Source: Plectrocnemia conspersa (taxonomy: Eukaryota > Arthropoda > Insecta > Trichoptera > Polycentropodidae). From it: DNA of 64,000 nucleotides. Shown piece after piece: positions 51,207 through 64,000 of the stretch. Positions within the stretch are counted from its first letter, which is position 1, and every line of letters begins with the position of its first letter. The position numbers and the translations under genes are program-made. The DNA is taken from contig VTFK01000027.1 in the NCBI GenBank assembly GCA_009617715.1, positions 868,001 to 932,000 on the forward strand. The letters run 5' to 3'. The notes beneath the pieces were generated by a model. The model saw only the letters and a list, made by a program, of their open reading frames with translations, searched no databases and had not been told where the DNA came from.

Positions 51207-51236
51207 CTTGTGGTCCAACATAATGCGCCTTTTTTA
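51207..51236 (-). CDS. unc-13: unc-13 C2A microexon (30 bp)
   Basis: A 30-base exon read on the minus strand. It is preceded by a long pyrimidine run ending in tttgcag and followed by gtaaga. It enters with two bases completing a codon and leaves with one base, and encodes VKKAHYVGPQ. This matches the first beta strand region of the N-terminal C2A domain of UNC-13/Munc13 (VKKAKFDGAQ in mammalian Munc13-1, from memory). The outgoing phase fits the next exon at 47405-47507 exactly. UNC-13 primes synaptic vesicles at the presynaptic active zone; its C2A domain binds RIM and homodimerises in the vertebrate family. The codon before VKKA must begin in an exon further right, which I could not find with confidence. 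So short an exon would be missed by most gene finders. Confidence 0.9.
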
Positions 51237-54200
51237 CTGCAAACAAAAAAAAGAGAAAAATATGTTAATACACATGATATAAACAAGTAAAATATTTGGC
51301 TATTTGAGATAATTTTTGTAACGGCGTTAAAAGTGTGTAACGGCTGCAAAAAATCAGGAAACTGCCACTCCGAGTAATTTCCTACTTCCCCTGTTATGAT
51401 TTATTATCTGGTGGAAAAGGACAGCTTCCTGTTGTGCCACTGGCTTAGCAGAGTGCCGCTTTAAAAGGGTAACAATAACAGCAAAAGTTTTACACGGAAA
51501 ATAGCAATCGAGGGACAGCTCTTGTGCGTGGGACGACTTTTCTTCCCTTCCCAAGAGCGCAGTCCAGTTCTAATAATAATAATAAATCCAATTCGACTCT
51601 GGCCAATTTATATAATCTAGCTTTGTTTGAGATGATTGATGTGTGTTTGTGTGTATGTACAATGATATGATATTCCTCTAAATTAATTATTTTTATTATA
51701 TTACAATGAAAAATAAACCACTTGATGACATCGACCCATTTCGGTTTAACGTGCGTAGTTCCGCTTATCAATCATACTGATAAGTATTCATATATTTTAT
51801 TGATATAGTGATTAGATATCAAATATAATTGCATTAGGGTGATTCAGTCATTGATAGACATATAAATTTTATCACTACCTAGTAGTTATAAAATATACAG
51901 GTTGCCATAAAATAAACATTGCCAATAAATAATCATACTGTATAGACCGTTAATGCAAAAAATATAAATCTTAAAGGAAAAATAAATTGAATTTCTTGAA
52001 TATTACGATTCAAAATAAATACCACCATGTTTAATTAATATCAAAGAACGCTAGACTTTAGAAATATATATTATAAAGTACTGTTAATTAAAAGAAAAAA
52101 AAACATTAAAGCTCTTTTTAATCACCTCAACAATTATTAATACAGAAAATACTATATGAAATCTCTTTGAAACCATTAAAAAATAAATCTTCTTAGATAA
52201 AGAACTATCCTCGTCGCTGATTTTAATTGTTTATTTATACGATTATAATTTTTATAAATACTTGTAAATATATAGACAAAGTAAACATATTATTAACTAT
52301 GTAATTTTCTAAATATCTAAAAGCTTACAAAAAGGTAGATGATTAGTACAATATGAAGGTAATTTTTTTTTTAAATCCTTTTGATTGTTTGAACTTTTAC
52401 AAAGCAAGAAGAATAATTAAAGCTAAGTCAAAATATTTTTTAAGCATAAAAATAATTTCGTTACTAACATAGCGTAAAATAATTGGTTGTAATTTTAAAT
52501 TGAAATATGATAAATGAAAACTAAAACTGTACCTATTAAAAAATAGTTTTTATAAACAATAAATTTTAATGTATTTTATAAAAAAAAATAGTCTTTTTAT
52601 ATTAGAAATTTAATAAAATAATTATATATCTACTCTCAAAAAATAATTAGACACTCAAGTTTATAAATTAACTTTAGTCTATTAATAACACTTAAGGCTT
52701 GATTGAGCAAATAGTTAAAAACATACAATTATATAATCGTTAATTTTAAAATAAAATTAAAAAAAAACTGTCGATTTAGACAAAAATCAATTCTTAAAAT
52801 ATACACACATATATATTATATAAATATTTTATTTCTCTTTTTTCTAAGCATCTAGGTTCATGGAAAAGGAAAATAACATGTAGAAAGTCTCCTCACTAAA
52901 GGCTCCCTATAAATAATTACCATAATAATATTCATTATATTATACGTGAGTTAGTGGCACTTTTGCTAGAGGTTATAATTTTGCTTGTGTAAATTTAATT
53001 TATTGCTTAATTTTAACTTATTTACATGCTTAAGTCTATATTTAGTTATAACATTTTCTTTTAGCAGATTACTTGCCAGTATGTTAAATAAAGTAGGGTT
53101 TTTAATCTGTTCAAATATTGTTCACATATATTTTTAATTGTTCTTTTTACACTGACACATTTGCAGTCACTTAATATACAATTGTTATGCACAAATAAAT
53201 GAGCATTAACCTGAAGACATTTTTCTGGCATATTAGCAATAAAATTATTTAAAGCAGTTGCACAGATTCAGCATAGCAAAAAAATGTTACTAAATAGCAC
53301 TAGATGTATAATATAAAAAATATAGATTTTTTGTAACTAATTAACTTATTAATTTTGATATAGTCCTTCACAATTTTCTTTAAATTCGCATACACAAATA
53401 AATATTGTATTAAAAACTTAACAGTGAGGTTGATATTTACCCATTTATAGTTCATTTGTAAAGAGCGATTTTTCACGTCGCCCTTCATAAAATAACAGTA
53501 AATTATGTCAACCCGAGCCCAATTTATATTTCAAGGCTAAAATATTACCATTAAAGCGCATTTTAATATCAAACACTAGCGATTGTTCAAACGCAATATT
53601 GTTATTGTAAAAATAATAAAACAGATTATTTTCACACGTTATTGTTCGTGACCATCGCAATCTGAGCTATAATTCGCTATGTGTCAGATGAAATAAAAAG
53701 ATTGGTAGAGTTTCTGCGACTCGAATGAGCTTATCTTGCTCTTCGATATAAAAGTTTCGCGCAAGCTCAATTTGTATATCGAAATTAATGAAAGCTGGTT
53801 TTTGCACACTGTAGTATGAATAATACAATAAAATATGTATATAATATAAACATAGACTGCGCTGTACAATGACCTTTAATAAACTTTTGTATAAAATGTC
53901 TACATAAACAATAAAGCTCGAGTCTAAGAACTCTTAAGGTTTCACTTAAGAAACTTAGATAGCATGATAGAGAAATACTTTTACTTTAAACAAGATGATA
54001 TAAAATAAATAAGAAACTTACACGTTCACTTTTTCATTATTGATTAGTAATTTATTAGGTTAAATGTTTTTATTTACATGAGCAATTTAAATCTTATTAC
54101 TTAAATAAATAGATATTACATATTTGTATCATAGATAAATTTTATATTTCACTGAATAAAAAGCGTATTAAAAAATATCTACGTTTATTTGAATTGAAAT

Positions 54201-55079
54201 ATTTAGCTTATGTCATAACAATATTTTTATTATAATAATAATATATTTTACAAATTTCTTTATGTCTTAATTATTTTCAAAAAAATAGTTAAACAAGTAT
54301 AAGTGAAAAAGATAGGAAATGAGATTGTAAACGTAATGAGTTTCAAAAACATTGCATTACAGTTGAATCTTTAATCAGATAAGCTTAGTTTTTTTTAATA
54401 TTTTTTTAATAGACCTCATGAGAAAAATTCTAAACGCATTAAAGAAAGCTGTCAAATCAGATTTGTAATAAAAAATAAATTAAATCATGCTCAAAATAAA
54501 TATTTTTATTTTTATTCATAAGCGTAAAATGCCGTAAATCTCCTAGATAATAGACACACTTACTGATTGTCACACTGTAGAAATATACAATACAATGCGA
54601 GATTTTTTATCATGTGGTCTAATTGGTAGAAATAAACTAATTCACCATTTGTTAAAGCCACTATCAAGAATAATAAAAATGTTTCGCAATAACTAAACTT
54701 CAATTTTGTTCAATTTTGAATCCTGATTTATATGTATATCTATATATAGTATATATATATTTATTTTTCAATTAAAATATACACCAGACTGGCTAACAAA
54801 TCATACCACTCGAATATGATACTAATTTAAACATTGATGTGTCTGTTCTATTATTTGCGCATATATTTGCATGATAAATATATAAATAATATTAGTATTC
54901 TTAAACAAATATAGAGAGCTATAAACTACTGATATTTAAGTATTACCTTTAAACTTGAATTTGCTTGTTTAAAGCAAAAAGTAATTAAAAAACAATAATA
55001 ATAAAGATAAGCGCCCAAAAACACCCAAGAGTTCCGAATACAAATTTTCACGATTAAAAAGCGAAAATATCATAATCGT
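51237..55079. other. AT-rich DNA upstream of the C2A microexon
   Basis: Should contain or precede the exon that supplies the residues before VKKA. Donor-like sites with short upstream frames exist at 53443 (ATGG|gtaaat) and 54553 (ATCA|gtaagt), but neither gives a convincing C2A first strand. The patch 51350-51600 is somewhat GC-richer, with overlapping minus frames lacking known domains. Confidence 0.4.
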
Positions 55080-55580
55080 TATTTTTATCAGCAATTGCGA
55101 GGTTAGTATAAGTGCAGCACGTACACGTTCACGTAGATCGATCGTTAAAACTTTTTGTTTAGTGAATCGATAAGAGACCTACACAACGCAGCATCGCCGC
55201 CGATATCTCTTGGGCGAAAATTTGATTTTCCATTATGTGCGCTCTTCTTCTTCCTCTGCATTCGCAATGATAAAGCAATTACCGTCGACGTACTTAAAGA
55301 TGGTTTGTTCGCTTTTATGTTCTGCCCTCGAAAAGCGAATGTCCTCCTTCTCGGCCGTGTGAACGTGACAATGCGAAGCGATAGGAAATTTATGATGTCC
55401 GTATTTGTGCCAAGAATCATTAACACCACACACACAACGATTGAATGGGGGAAAAGATCAAGAAGAGGGAGACAGAGAGGTAGGGATAAATATTGGATTT
55501 TTCGTGGAGGAAATTCCATATTTTATTCAATGCGGACTGCGAATCGTGTCGTGTAATAATGGAGGATTCAAAATCGAATT
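55080..55580. promoter_or_regulatory. GC-balanced patch (candidate promoter or enhancer)
   Basis: About 500 bases where stops are rare on both strands (133 codons plus, 124 codons minus, overlapping). The peptides match nothing I know, and no splice sites bound them well. Words such as acgtacacgttcacgtagat and gaagagggagacagagaggt occur. Located upstream of all visible unc-13 exons, it could be a promoter or leader region of the long transcript. Confidence 0.3.
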
Positions 55581-58500
55581 CTTGAATTTTCCGGTCGGAA
55601 AATGTGGTATATTTAGATTTACAAATGGAATATTGGTACGTGAGATTTATATAATGTATACTTATAATTAAGAGGTGTTTTTTAAAAACACTTTTTTTAA
55701 TAAAAAATTTCACTAACATACAATAAAACAAGTGTTGTAGGAACTTTAACTATTAAAAGTAATCGATAGTTTGGTTATAGTTTTATCGGATTTATTATTA
55801 ATCTATTATTGCAACATGACAGGCATTGGACCAGTGCGTTATAACTTGGTAAACAAAATTAACAACTACTAAGTAAATAGTGAGACACCACACAGAAATT
55901 AAAACCAATTACTTGCCATGTCTTTTAGAACAGATATGCTAACAATCGGATATTCTAGTATGCAGTTTTGCAATGGTTAAGTAATGGTCCGATTTGACCT
56001 GTCGTCCATTAAATTGAAAATATGTCTTGCATAAATGAGGACGTGGTAAATTTGGTTAACAGATTTAATCAATATTTGTTACTTTGCATGACCCCGCACG
56101 ATTTAACTCTATTTTTATCACGATCAGTGGATTTATTAAAATATATAAAAATGATGGTCGATCAAAATTACAATAATAAATTAATAACTAATTCTGATCT
56201 TTCAGACACAATGAAGCACTAGATAAAATAATCTAATGATATTCAATCCGACTTTTTTCTAGTTTCGGTCGACAATGTTAGGTTTCAAATTCGAATCTTT
56301 ATTTTCTACAACTAAAGTTAATGATATTTTTTACAAATTTATTTATCTACAGAAAGTCAATATAAAACAACTCTCATTCATTGCTATTAATGATGAAATT
56401 GTAGATTATAAAAAGCTAGCAAATATATGTTTAATAAAATGACAGGATACCTGCACTTTATCCTAAAAATTTCACAATTAAGAAATATTCTAGGCGTCTG
56501 TTTTATCAAATTACACTATAAATTGAGTTATAAAAATATAAAAAAGTCATTAAATTTTGTAAGAGTATAATTTATTATATAAAAAATATTTCTCATCTCT
56601 ATTACATTATATCAACTATTTTTTAGAAATATTTTTTAATGTAAAGTTTATGAACGATAATACTTTTATACAAATTTATTTCTCGTGATACATAAAAAAC
56701 AGTGATTTAACATAAAAGTACATAGATGGTTAAGAAAAAGCTTGAATTGAACTTTTACATTACTTGTACATTGTTAAAATAATTAGTAATATATAATTTA
56801 ACATTTTTATTTCTTAGTTAACTTATTCATTATTAAATATGTATATAAAAAAATTAGTAACAAGCTTTTTTTACAGCATAAGCTATTAAAAACAAATTGT
56901 ATTTTATCTATTATCATATTTCTACTTTAGCAGCCAATTTAAATTTAAAACCTTGCTATCAATTAAATAGTAATTATTTAATTTATTAAAGGCGCTCTCA
57001 CCTTTCTGTAATTAGAGAGCTGTAATATAATATGTCAATGCTTTTAATTTATACTCAGAGCAAATACTTCTCATCTGAAAATCACGCTCGTGTAAAAGAG
57101 CTATCATATGCTAATTTGGTGCCTGACGAGAATTTTTACTGTCAATGCGAAATTTATTTTTGACAGTTGTAGCATACGAGATGAAGCCAGCTTCGAGATG
57201 CTTGAAGCTGCGTTCTTCTTTTTGTATATTTTTTCTCACACGTATTTGCCATACCTACATATACTATGTTGAAACTTTCCCTGACCCTTTTCTTTCCTCT
57301 TGCCCGGACGTAGAGCGGAGGCGTTCGCATTTAAATTTGCATCTCTCGGGAGCTGAAGTGACGTTAAATTATTACTTTTTTTTCGTCGATGTATACTTTT
57401 AAAGTCGTTTTTTTTCCTAATGGTTGTGTTAGTAAATAATGCCAAGTTTTCAACTTTACGCTGGTTATCGATCAAATCGCGCCAGAAGCGCTAAATAAAA
57501 TTCGGTCGTTACGAGCCACAGCTATTCACAATGGGTTATCATATTTACACATAAAATTGACGAATAAATGTGTCACGTAAACACCTTACAAACTGGAATT
57601 GTAATATAATTTTATGATATCTAATAGAATAAATTTATATTCATTGATACTACCGACAAGGACATACACATATCGATGATTTGTAAAGATATATCAAAAA
57701 ATTGGGCAATACAATTGAAAATAATCAATATCTTACATATAATGCAGAAATTTGCAAGCTATAACACATACATATATAGTAGAACGTGTTATTACTCGTT
57801 TGCGAGATTTCTTGTTAGCTATTTCATGACTGTTATTTTAACAGTAATGCTTTTTCTTTGTGTTACTCATTATTTGATATTTTAACTCAAGAAAGGATCG
57901 AGGTAATATTTGTCTTACGTTTGTAAATGCAACTAAAAACAAGATAAAAATTTTAGCTACATGAAAAATATGATTACCATCTCAAAGAAAAATAACTTTT
58001 ACGAATGGAGTGAAAGATAAACCAACCTTTAACAGAGTAGTTGCTTTAATGGTTTAAGAGAAGTATTGATATATCCAACGTAAAAGTCTGTCTCTTTCTG
58101 TAAAGTATCAACATTAAGGATGTTTAATTTGACTGGAAAATAAATAATTCTTAACTGATTGATATTTTGATTAAAGAGCTCTTGAAGTTCGGCTGTTTAT
58201 TTAAGTGTAAATTTCAGTAGAAGTCTCTGAGAAAGTTTCAAAAAACTTCTCAGACGAAGTGTCTGAGAGAAAGTCTTCAGACGAAGAGTGTAAGAAGATT
58301 GCCAGTATTCATATCCTTATTTCCTCCTTGGAAAATGTTGTGAGACGACCAATTATAGAAGAGTGGCGATTTTTTTAATTGTGAACAAATTATCATTGCC
58401 CGCTAGAGCAGATTAAAAATGAACGTTAGAAATGGCAAACCCGAATGTACGCATTATATCAATCCTTAGTGATTATAGCAGATACTTTGTGACTTTAGCT

Positions 58501-59032
58501 GCTAAAAAGTTTTTACGGTGGTGTCTCATTTTTACAAATAAACGATTTTTTTCTTAGACCGTTAAAACGCTTTATCACAAGCCGCACTAGCCTTTTTGTA
58601 ATTAAATAACACCCCTCAATCCCTCAAATTCTGAATTAATTGATGTACTCGACAAAAAATCATTCGTTATGTACTTTGACGGTAATAAACAACCAAAGCT
58701 ATGCATCACTTGACGTTGCATATTTAAACTTTATAAAACGCATCTAAAGAGCTTAATCTGTAAAGATGTAAATAATGTGTCTTGCACATTAATCACACCA
58801 ATATATTTTTTAGTTCTCATACAATTATTAAACTATAATACATACAAGCGGAACAGAGAGATTCAAACATTTTCCTCACATTCTAACTAATATAATATTA
58901 ATTTCATTAAGTTATTAAACCATGGATTGAGTCTGGTTGAATCTGTGTGTTTGAGTATTACACAAGTCTTCCCGGGTATGTATGGTTCCGAGTTTAAGCA
59001 TAACGCACTAGACGTTGGACAATATCCAAGAT

Positions 59033-59054
59033 AAGCCTGTTTACAAACAGGCTT
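59033..59054. repeat. 10-bp perfect inverted repeat, 2-nt spacer
   Basis: aagcctgttt, ac, aaacaggctt. A small perfect palindrome in a slightly GC-richer zone (58920-59170) of unknown nature. Confidence 0.88.
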
Positions 59055-60630
59055 TCATTATAAAGCCTTCAGATATGAAATGTGGCTTTGAATAAGTTCC
59101 ATAGACAGTAAAGTCTAGGATCAAGTTGACTTGTATGAAGCACCGTAAGACGTCGGACTTAATCATGCGATTTCAATGTCTATAAATAAAGCATACCTCT
59201 ATCCTACATCACATATTTTAAAAGCTAATAAATTTAAGTTTATTGACCACTTGAAAATATTATTTAACGCATTAATGCCTAAAAATATATAAATATCGTT
59301 CTTATCAATTATTTTTAACAATAAAAAATAAGAACGCAATTGATAATTAACGGCACAAAATTAATAAATTTTTCCTATTCATTTTGATAAGCAAATTTAA
59401 AAAAAAATTTTTTTTTTTTAAAAAAATAATATAAATAATGGTTATGGTTTCAACGCTACAAAAAAAATTAACAAACGTTCATTGTACAGTCTTTCACCTG
59501 CTATTTTTCTAGACACCCAGCTTGCATAAATATTTTAATAGCCTAATGTTAAGATAAACGTTTTATAAAAAAAACATAAATAAATTAATCACTGTCAATA
59601 AACAGCCTTTCACTCCATAATTTATTTTTTAACGTTACTCTTGCCTGCCTTGATAATTAATTAAAAACAGCCATTTTAAAACACACTACAAGCACAACAT
59701 TGCAGCGACTGAAGCTTTGTTGCATGTTACTCGAACTGTAGCGCAAATAAAACTAAGTGAAACTTTGCTTTAATTTTTTTTCTACTTGCTTTGCTGTTAA
59801 AAATTACTTCTTATAAGTAAAGAATGACAATGTATTTTTATATATCATTAAAAACATATAATTACAACATAAGATTTATTTTACAAATAATTATCGACAA
59901 TTTAATGAGAAGTATAAATTGCTATCAATATCGAATTACAAAGCTTTGCGGTATTTTCTTAAGATAAATTGAAAGTGGTATAATTTATCTTGCTACTCTG
60001 CAGTGAATAAGTATATATTACAAGTATACATACAAGGTGACATAAATACACGATATATTTAATGTTATACTACATCTTAACTGTAAATATACTCAGATAA
60101 TAACACAAAACTAAAAAAAAACTGCATCTCTAATAATATGTTCATGGAAACTTTTAACAATATAAGTCAATAAGTAACACCTAAATTTCATATATTTTTT
60201 TAATTTTTATCATATCAATTGCGTATTATATCAATAAAAATACGATTGATCATGACAGATGATGGTTTTCCTAGATTTTCCTAGTCTCAAGAATAAATAG
60301 AATTATTATCAAGTTATATTGTGTATCCTACAGTTTTGATTATAATAATAAAGTAAAAAGGTATGTCTGAATAAAAGCATTAAAATACAAGACTGCTTTG
60401 ACAAACTAATAATTTCAATGAAAAGACATTTTAAAAACTGTTAGATTTCTTAGCTCACAAAATATAAGCATACATATATGCTAAAATATAAAATATTATA
60501 ATAACCAATTTTCTAGAAGTAGCAGTACTATAAATTAAAAGAATCACAATTTTTTTCTATAAAATATCGCAAATAAAATTTTAAATTAAACGTTAATTGC
60601 AAATGGTATTAAAAACCCTTTGAGCGATAT

Positions 60631-60648
60631 CGCCGTACATGTACGGCG
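60631..60648. repeat. perfect 18-bp palindrome
   Basis: cgccgtacatgtacggcg is its own reverse complement. It is conspicuous as a GC-rich word in very AT-rich DNA and is loosely extended by gatat on both sides. Confidence 0.9.
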
Positions 60649-61348
60649 GTTGATATTTTACTGTTTTCAGGTACCTCATATAGTTGTTTATTAACATTTA
60701 TAACTGAATAAATAATAAATTTCAAAAACATTATATTTCTATAATATTTTTTTTAATTTAATTTTATGTTAATGATTTTTATGGAAAATAATATTAATAA
60801 ATTAACAAAAAATATGTTTTATTAATTTTTTTAATATCGTGAACCTCTCAATTGATATAAAAAAAATACAAAAGCCGGAAAATATATAAAATCGATGTAA
60901 AATAAATTAACAAAATTTAATATAAGAAAAGTGTTAAATTAAATAATTATTTTGCCTATAATTTACTATAAATGCAGTACAAATAAAAATAGATAAATAA
61001 CAACAAAACTTTTTTTTTTTAATACGTAAAATTAACTCACTCCTAGGTGTTTACTAACAAATTTAAATATGTGCTTAAATGAACTCACTACTCAAAGGGT
61101 TAATGTTATGAAAATTTTGACAAATAATTTAAAATAGATACATTTTGACCTATTATATACAAATCACTAAATAAAAATATTAATTTTAATGAAAAAAATA
61201 TCGTTTGTGTTATATTATTTCATATAAATAATACACAGAAATTTAGGTTAGTACAATAAAATGTAATTTATAATTTAAGGACTAAATAATTTGTGTAGCT
61301 AATAATTTTAATTTTTAACAAAAAATTAAGCATTTATTATATTACATA

Positions 61349-62252
61349 TTAGGTTGTCTCATACATAATAACCGATTTTTACAAGTATTAAAACAAGACC
61401 TTTGTAGTAAATACTATTTTTTATATTTATTTCACGAAAGGAGTTCTGCTTTTTATTTATTTATTTTTTGGTTCTCCACATTATGTTATCCGACATACAT
61501 ACTCTTTTTTATACAAATTCAAACTAAAACACAATGACGCGCGAGTATAGATAAATAACGATTTCGGGTTTGGAATGGCAATATTGCGTTGGTTCGAAAA
61601 ATTTCGTACTAGTAAAACTTAAAAAAATTCCAAACTGAAGACCTTCATCTGCTTTTGATGAAGAAAGATTAGGGAACATTATTCAAGCTAATCCACAAAC
61701 AATGGACACTCGCAAGAGTCTATGAGTTTATTTCTGCAACAAAGGAAACCTGAAAAAATGGCATATGGGTACCGCACGAACTGATTTAAAGGCAAAAACA
61801 GCATATTTAAAAGTCTGTTTCTCATTAGAGATCAGAAACAATAGGAAACTACTATTCAAGTGACGAGTAATACATTCTCTATGATAGCCTGGATAGACCA
61901 GTTAAACAGTAAATTTGCAATTAAAAAAATTATTCCGATAATGTGGGTATTTTGGGGGAATAATTTATCGACTGTATCAAATCAAATCAGAATCAAATCG
62001 TTAGGAAATTAAAACCATACATAGAAAATTATGTTGGTAGTCAAACGTAGAGCGATATTGCTACACGATAATAAGAGACCTCATGCTTCATTAATTAATA
62101 TTCCCTAACAGTTCCTCTACATATCAGCACCTTGGTATTTAGTATGTAATTAAAATGATAATTTCTTGAATTCCATAAAATGTTTTACCAACATATAATA
62201 ACCATCAATCTCTACATTTTAATACAGTTATCTTAGGAACACCACAACCTAA
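61349..62252 (+). mobile_element. mariner transposon fossil with both ends
   Basis: The left terminus ttaggttgtctcatacataa (61349) and right terminus ending acaacctaa (62252) are inverted copies. A TA precedes the left end, as expected for mariner target sites. Plus-strand pieces follow mariner transposase order: ILRWFEKFRTSKT (helix-turn-helix part), FDEERLGNIIQANPQT, KKWHMGTARTDLK, ILYDSLDR, and LHDNKRPHASL (62061-62096, the HDNARPH motif with the second catalytic Asp). At about 0.9 kb against roughly 1.3 kb for intact elements it has internal deletions and several stops. Inactive. Confidence 0.92.
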
Positions 62253-64000
62253 TTTGTATTATGTTATATAACTATATATATTACGTATAATACATTGTAA
62301 CACGAACAAGATATGGTTCTTACTGTTCTTTTCTTTAATAAGTGTAACCATTGACTCGTGGTCTGATCCTTAATGCTACGTGGGACCTTAGGGACACGTG
62401 ACGTAACCCATGGCTTGTGTTTCTCCACATATACCTTGCGACAAAATATTTAATTCAGCTTGATATCGAACACAGACCTATCGTTTAACTTTATTTAAGA
62501 AATAATCAATATTATACATGACATCATATATTACATAAATCTTCATGTATGTACTATATTAAAATAAAAATATATAATATATAGACATATAAAAATAACT
62601 GGTGCCATGAAATACATTTTTATTTATGACTTATTTATAATATTAAAGCATAAAAATAATAATATAACACGGCTACAACTCTCTATTAAAATAAACATTA
62701 TATATATAAAAATAACGGTTTATCATATTAATATTTTTACAACCATAAACTTGTTGTTGCGATATAATCATAAACGTTTAACGATCAAATTAATAAACTA
62801 GTACCGTAAAATTGTTGCCTTCCCATGGCATAAAAGTTTGCACATATGTAGTTTTAATATCATTTTCGTTGAAAACGATTTTATCGTTATAGGAAACTGT
62901 TAAAAGCCTAAGTGCACTTGTGATACACATTTTGATTGCTAGGGCGTACTAAATATGAGCACTATATTCACATATAATACATGCATGCATTTAAAATATA
63001 ATGTATTCATATCTATTGTTATATTATCATGGAAATGCACACTTCATAAACTTTGTTCCAACGAGACACTTGGCAAAACTACAAGTCATATGTTATTCAT
63101 AAAACGTTTGTAACAAACAGCGAAGACATTAGGGATTGTCGCAAAATTTATAATATGATAAGACTCAAATTAAACATAGTTTATATTGCTATATAAAGTT
63201 AGTATAGTGTTTTGTTTAAATATAAATTATCATATCTAAATATAACATAACAATAGTCAATGGAAATTTTAAATATTATATTTTATAACATAATATTTTT
63301 TTAAAAAAGCAAAATAAACAGATACCATTGTTTTTTATTACATTATTATTCAGTCAAATAATTATATTTTGATGTTTGTCTTTTCGCTTATCATCAACTG
63401 CTCACTGTTTACGAGATATCTCAAAAGTTGTTTAACGACTACTTTACCAGTTTGAATAACACCATAACTTAAAATAAAGGTATGGGTTGAAGTCTGTTTA
63501 ATTCTGTTATTTTTCATATACAGTGAATTTGTATATACGAGATTTAAAAAAAAACATGTTTTTGCATTTTTTGCTACGCTATGTTTTGTAACGAATTTAC
63601 TTACATAAAATTATATATAGAGTTCCTTACACAAGTCAAAGAAAAAATGCCTATTTCCTAATACATATTCTAACTAGCAAATGATTCGCTAGCTTCAGAG
63701 TATCTAAAGATAGCAACCTAGAAATACACTTATCTAAAAGGGATTGCTTAATTAAACTACTTTTTATTTACTACAGCGAAATCCCAATGGCTTAAAAAAA
63801 TAATTACAAAACATTGCAATTTGTTGTATATAAATGTAATCTAAATGCATGAACGACTGAAAACATTTTAAAGTCTGATTTTTTTCCATTAAATGCAAGA
63901 GCTAGAAAAATATTTCAAACATAATAACCTATCATTCAAAATGCTATTGTTTGGTCATCCGCCATATGATTATAATGAATACATGAAAATAATGTTTCTT
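62253..64000. other. AT-rich DNA, nothing recognised
   Basis: No exon, RNA gene or element seen apart from a short GC-richer spot at 62350-62450 (next entry). Confidence 0.5.
62395..62406. promoter_or_regulatory. overlapping E-box and CRE-like site
   Basis: cacgtgacgtaa combines a CACGTG E-box with a TGACGTAA CRE-like half. It lies in a small island of balanced composition. Such words occur by chance, so this is only a candidate. Confidence 0.2.

Larger units (their letters stand above)
55581..61348. other. AT-rich upstream DNA
   Basis: No gene recognised. A GC-balanced patch at 57130-57480 carries the palindromic octamer-like word gcatttaaatttgcat (57324-57339) and may be another noncoding element. 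Around 58215-58290 the words cagacgaag and tctgagag(a)aag repeat several times without a clear coding frame. Confidence 0.4.

Noticed and set aside
53443..53490. Donor-like ATGG|gtaaat that would give Met-Val-Lys-Lys at the C2A start
   Set aside because: The phase fits, but it would delete nearly the whole first beta strand of the C2A domain, and such sites occur by chance in AT-rich DNA.
54553..54600. Donor ATCA|gtaagt with upstream YSVTI in the right phase
   Set aside because: The resulting strand is plausible for a C2 domain, but no start codon or acceptor bounds it before a stop. Too weak to call an exon.
55145..55556. Overlapping frames of 124 and 133 codons on opposite strands
   Set aside because: Simultaneous openness of both strands and the absence of any known motif suggest low stop density rather than a gene. 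Kept only as a composition island.
57003..57020. 18-base possible microexon with acceptor and gtgag donor (minus)
   Set aside because: In the phase needed to join the C2A microexon it contains a stop.
1..64000. CRISPR arrays, bacterial operons, rRNA genes, viral genes
   Set aside because: No regularly spaced repeats, no ribosome-binding-site/operon structure, no rRNA-like sequence and no recognisable viral protein. The splice-bounded exons and transposon types indicate animal nuclear DNA.

Overview
The window is AT-rich (roughly 70-75% by eye), has no long open reading frames, and is littered with decayed transposons. This is eukaryotic nuclear DNA, most likely from an insect. Evidence: three short exons with consensus splice sites and matching phases encode an animal synaptic protein domain, and the mobile elements (mariner, hAT, Tigger/pogo, jockey-like LINEs) are typical of arthropods. 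The species cannot be named from the sequence.

The only clear host gene lies on the minus strand. Exons at 51207-51236, 47405-47507 and 22145-22262 join in frame into the N-terminal C2A domain of UNC-13/Munc13, the synaptic-vesicle priming factor. They are separated by introns of about 3.7 kb and 25.1 kb, and the rest of the protein must lie left of base 1. A fourth candidate exon, 17436-17606 (minus), starts with ATG, ends at a splice donor in phase 0, and lies just downstream of the last C2A exon. It could be the alternative first exon of a short, C2A-less isoform, comparable to the long and short UNC-13 forms known in other animals. No first coding exon for the long form was found; 51237-64000 is therefore upstream intron, 5' leader or intergenic DNA.

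The rest is intron and flank filled with fossils of mobile elements: a Tigger/pogo copy (3569-4122) and a related short element (36329-36596); three hAT copies (7222-7830 plus, 9040-9420 minus, and a nearly full-length 38374-40481 plus); two jockey-type LINE reverse-transcriptase remnants (15740-16400 and 42220-43050, both minus); a fossil of an under-described transposase family with YSDxCxGQN-type motifs (48150-49190 minus); a mariner with both ends (61349-62252); an unidentified TIR element (18346-19408); and a long-TIR MITE (30325-30822). A tRNA-like sequence, a roughly 130-bp tandem repeat, two microsatellites and a set of near-perfect short-spacer palindromes are also present.

Against the AT-rich background there are discrete patches of balanced base composition, a few hundred bases each and without convincing coding content (for example 28030-28480, 31360-31880, 34850-35460, 41080-41680, 55080-55580). 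In the introns of a neuronal gene these are the best candidates for conserved enhancers or promoters, but nothing in the sequence alone proves it.
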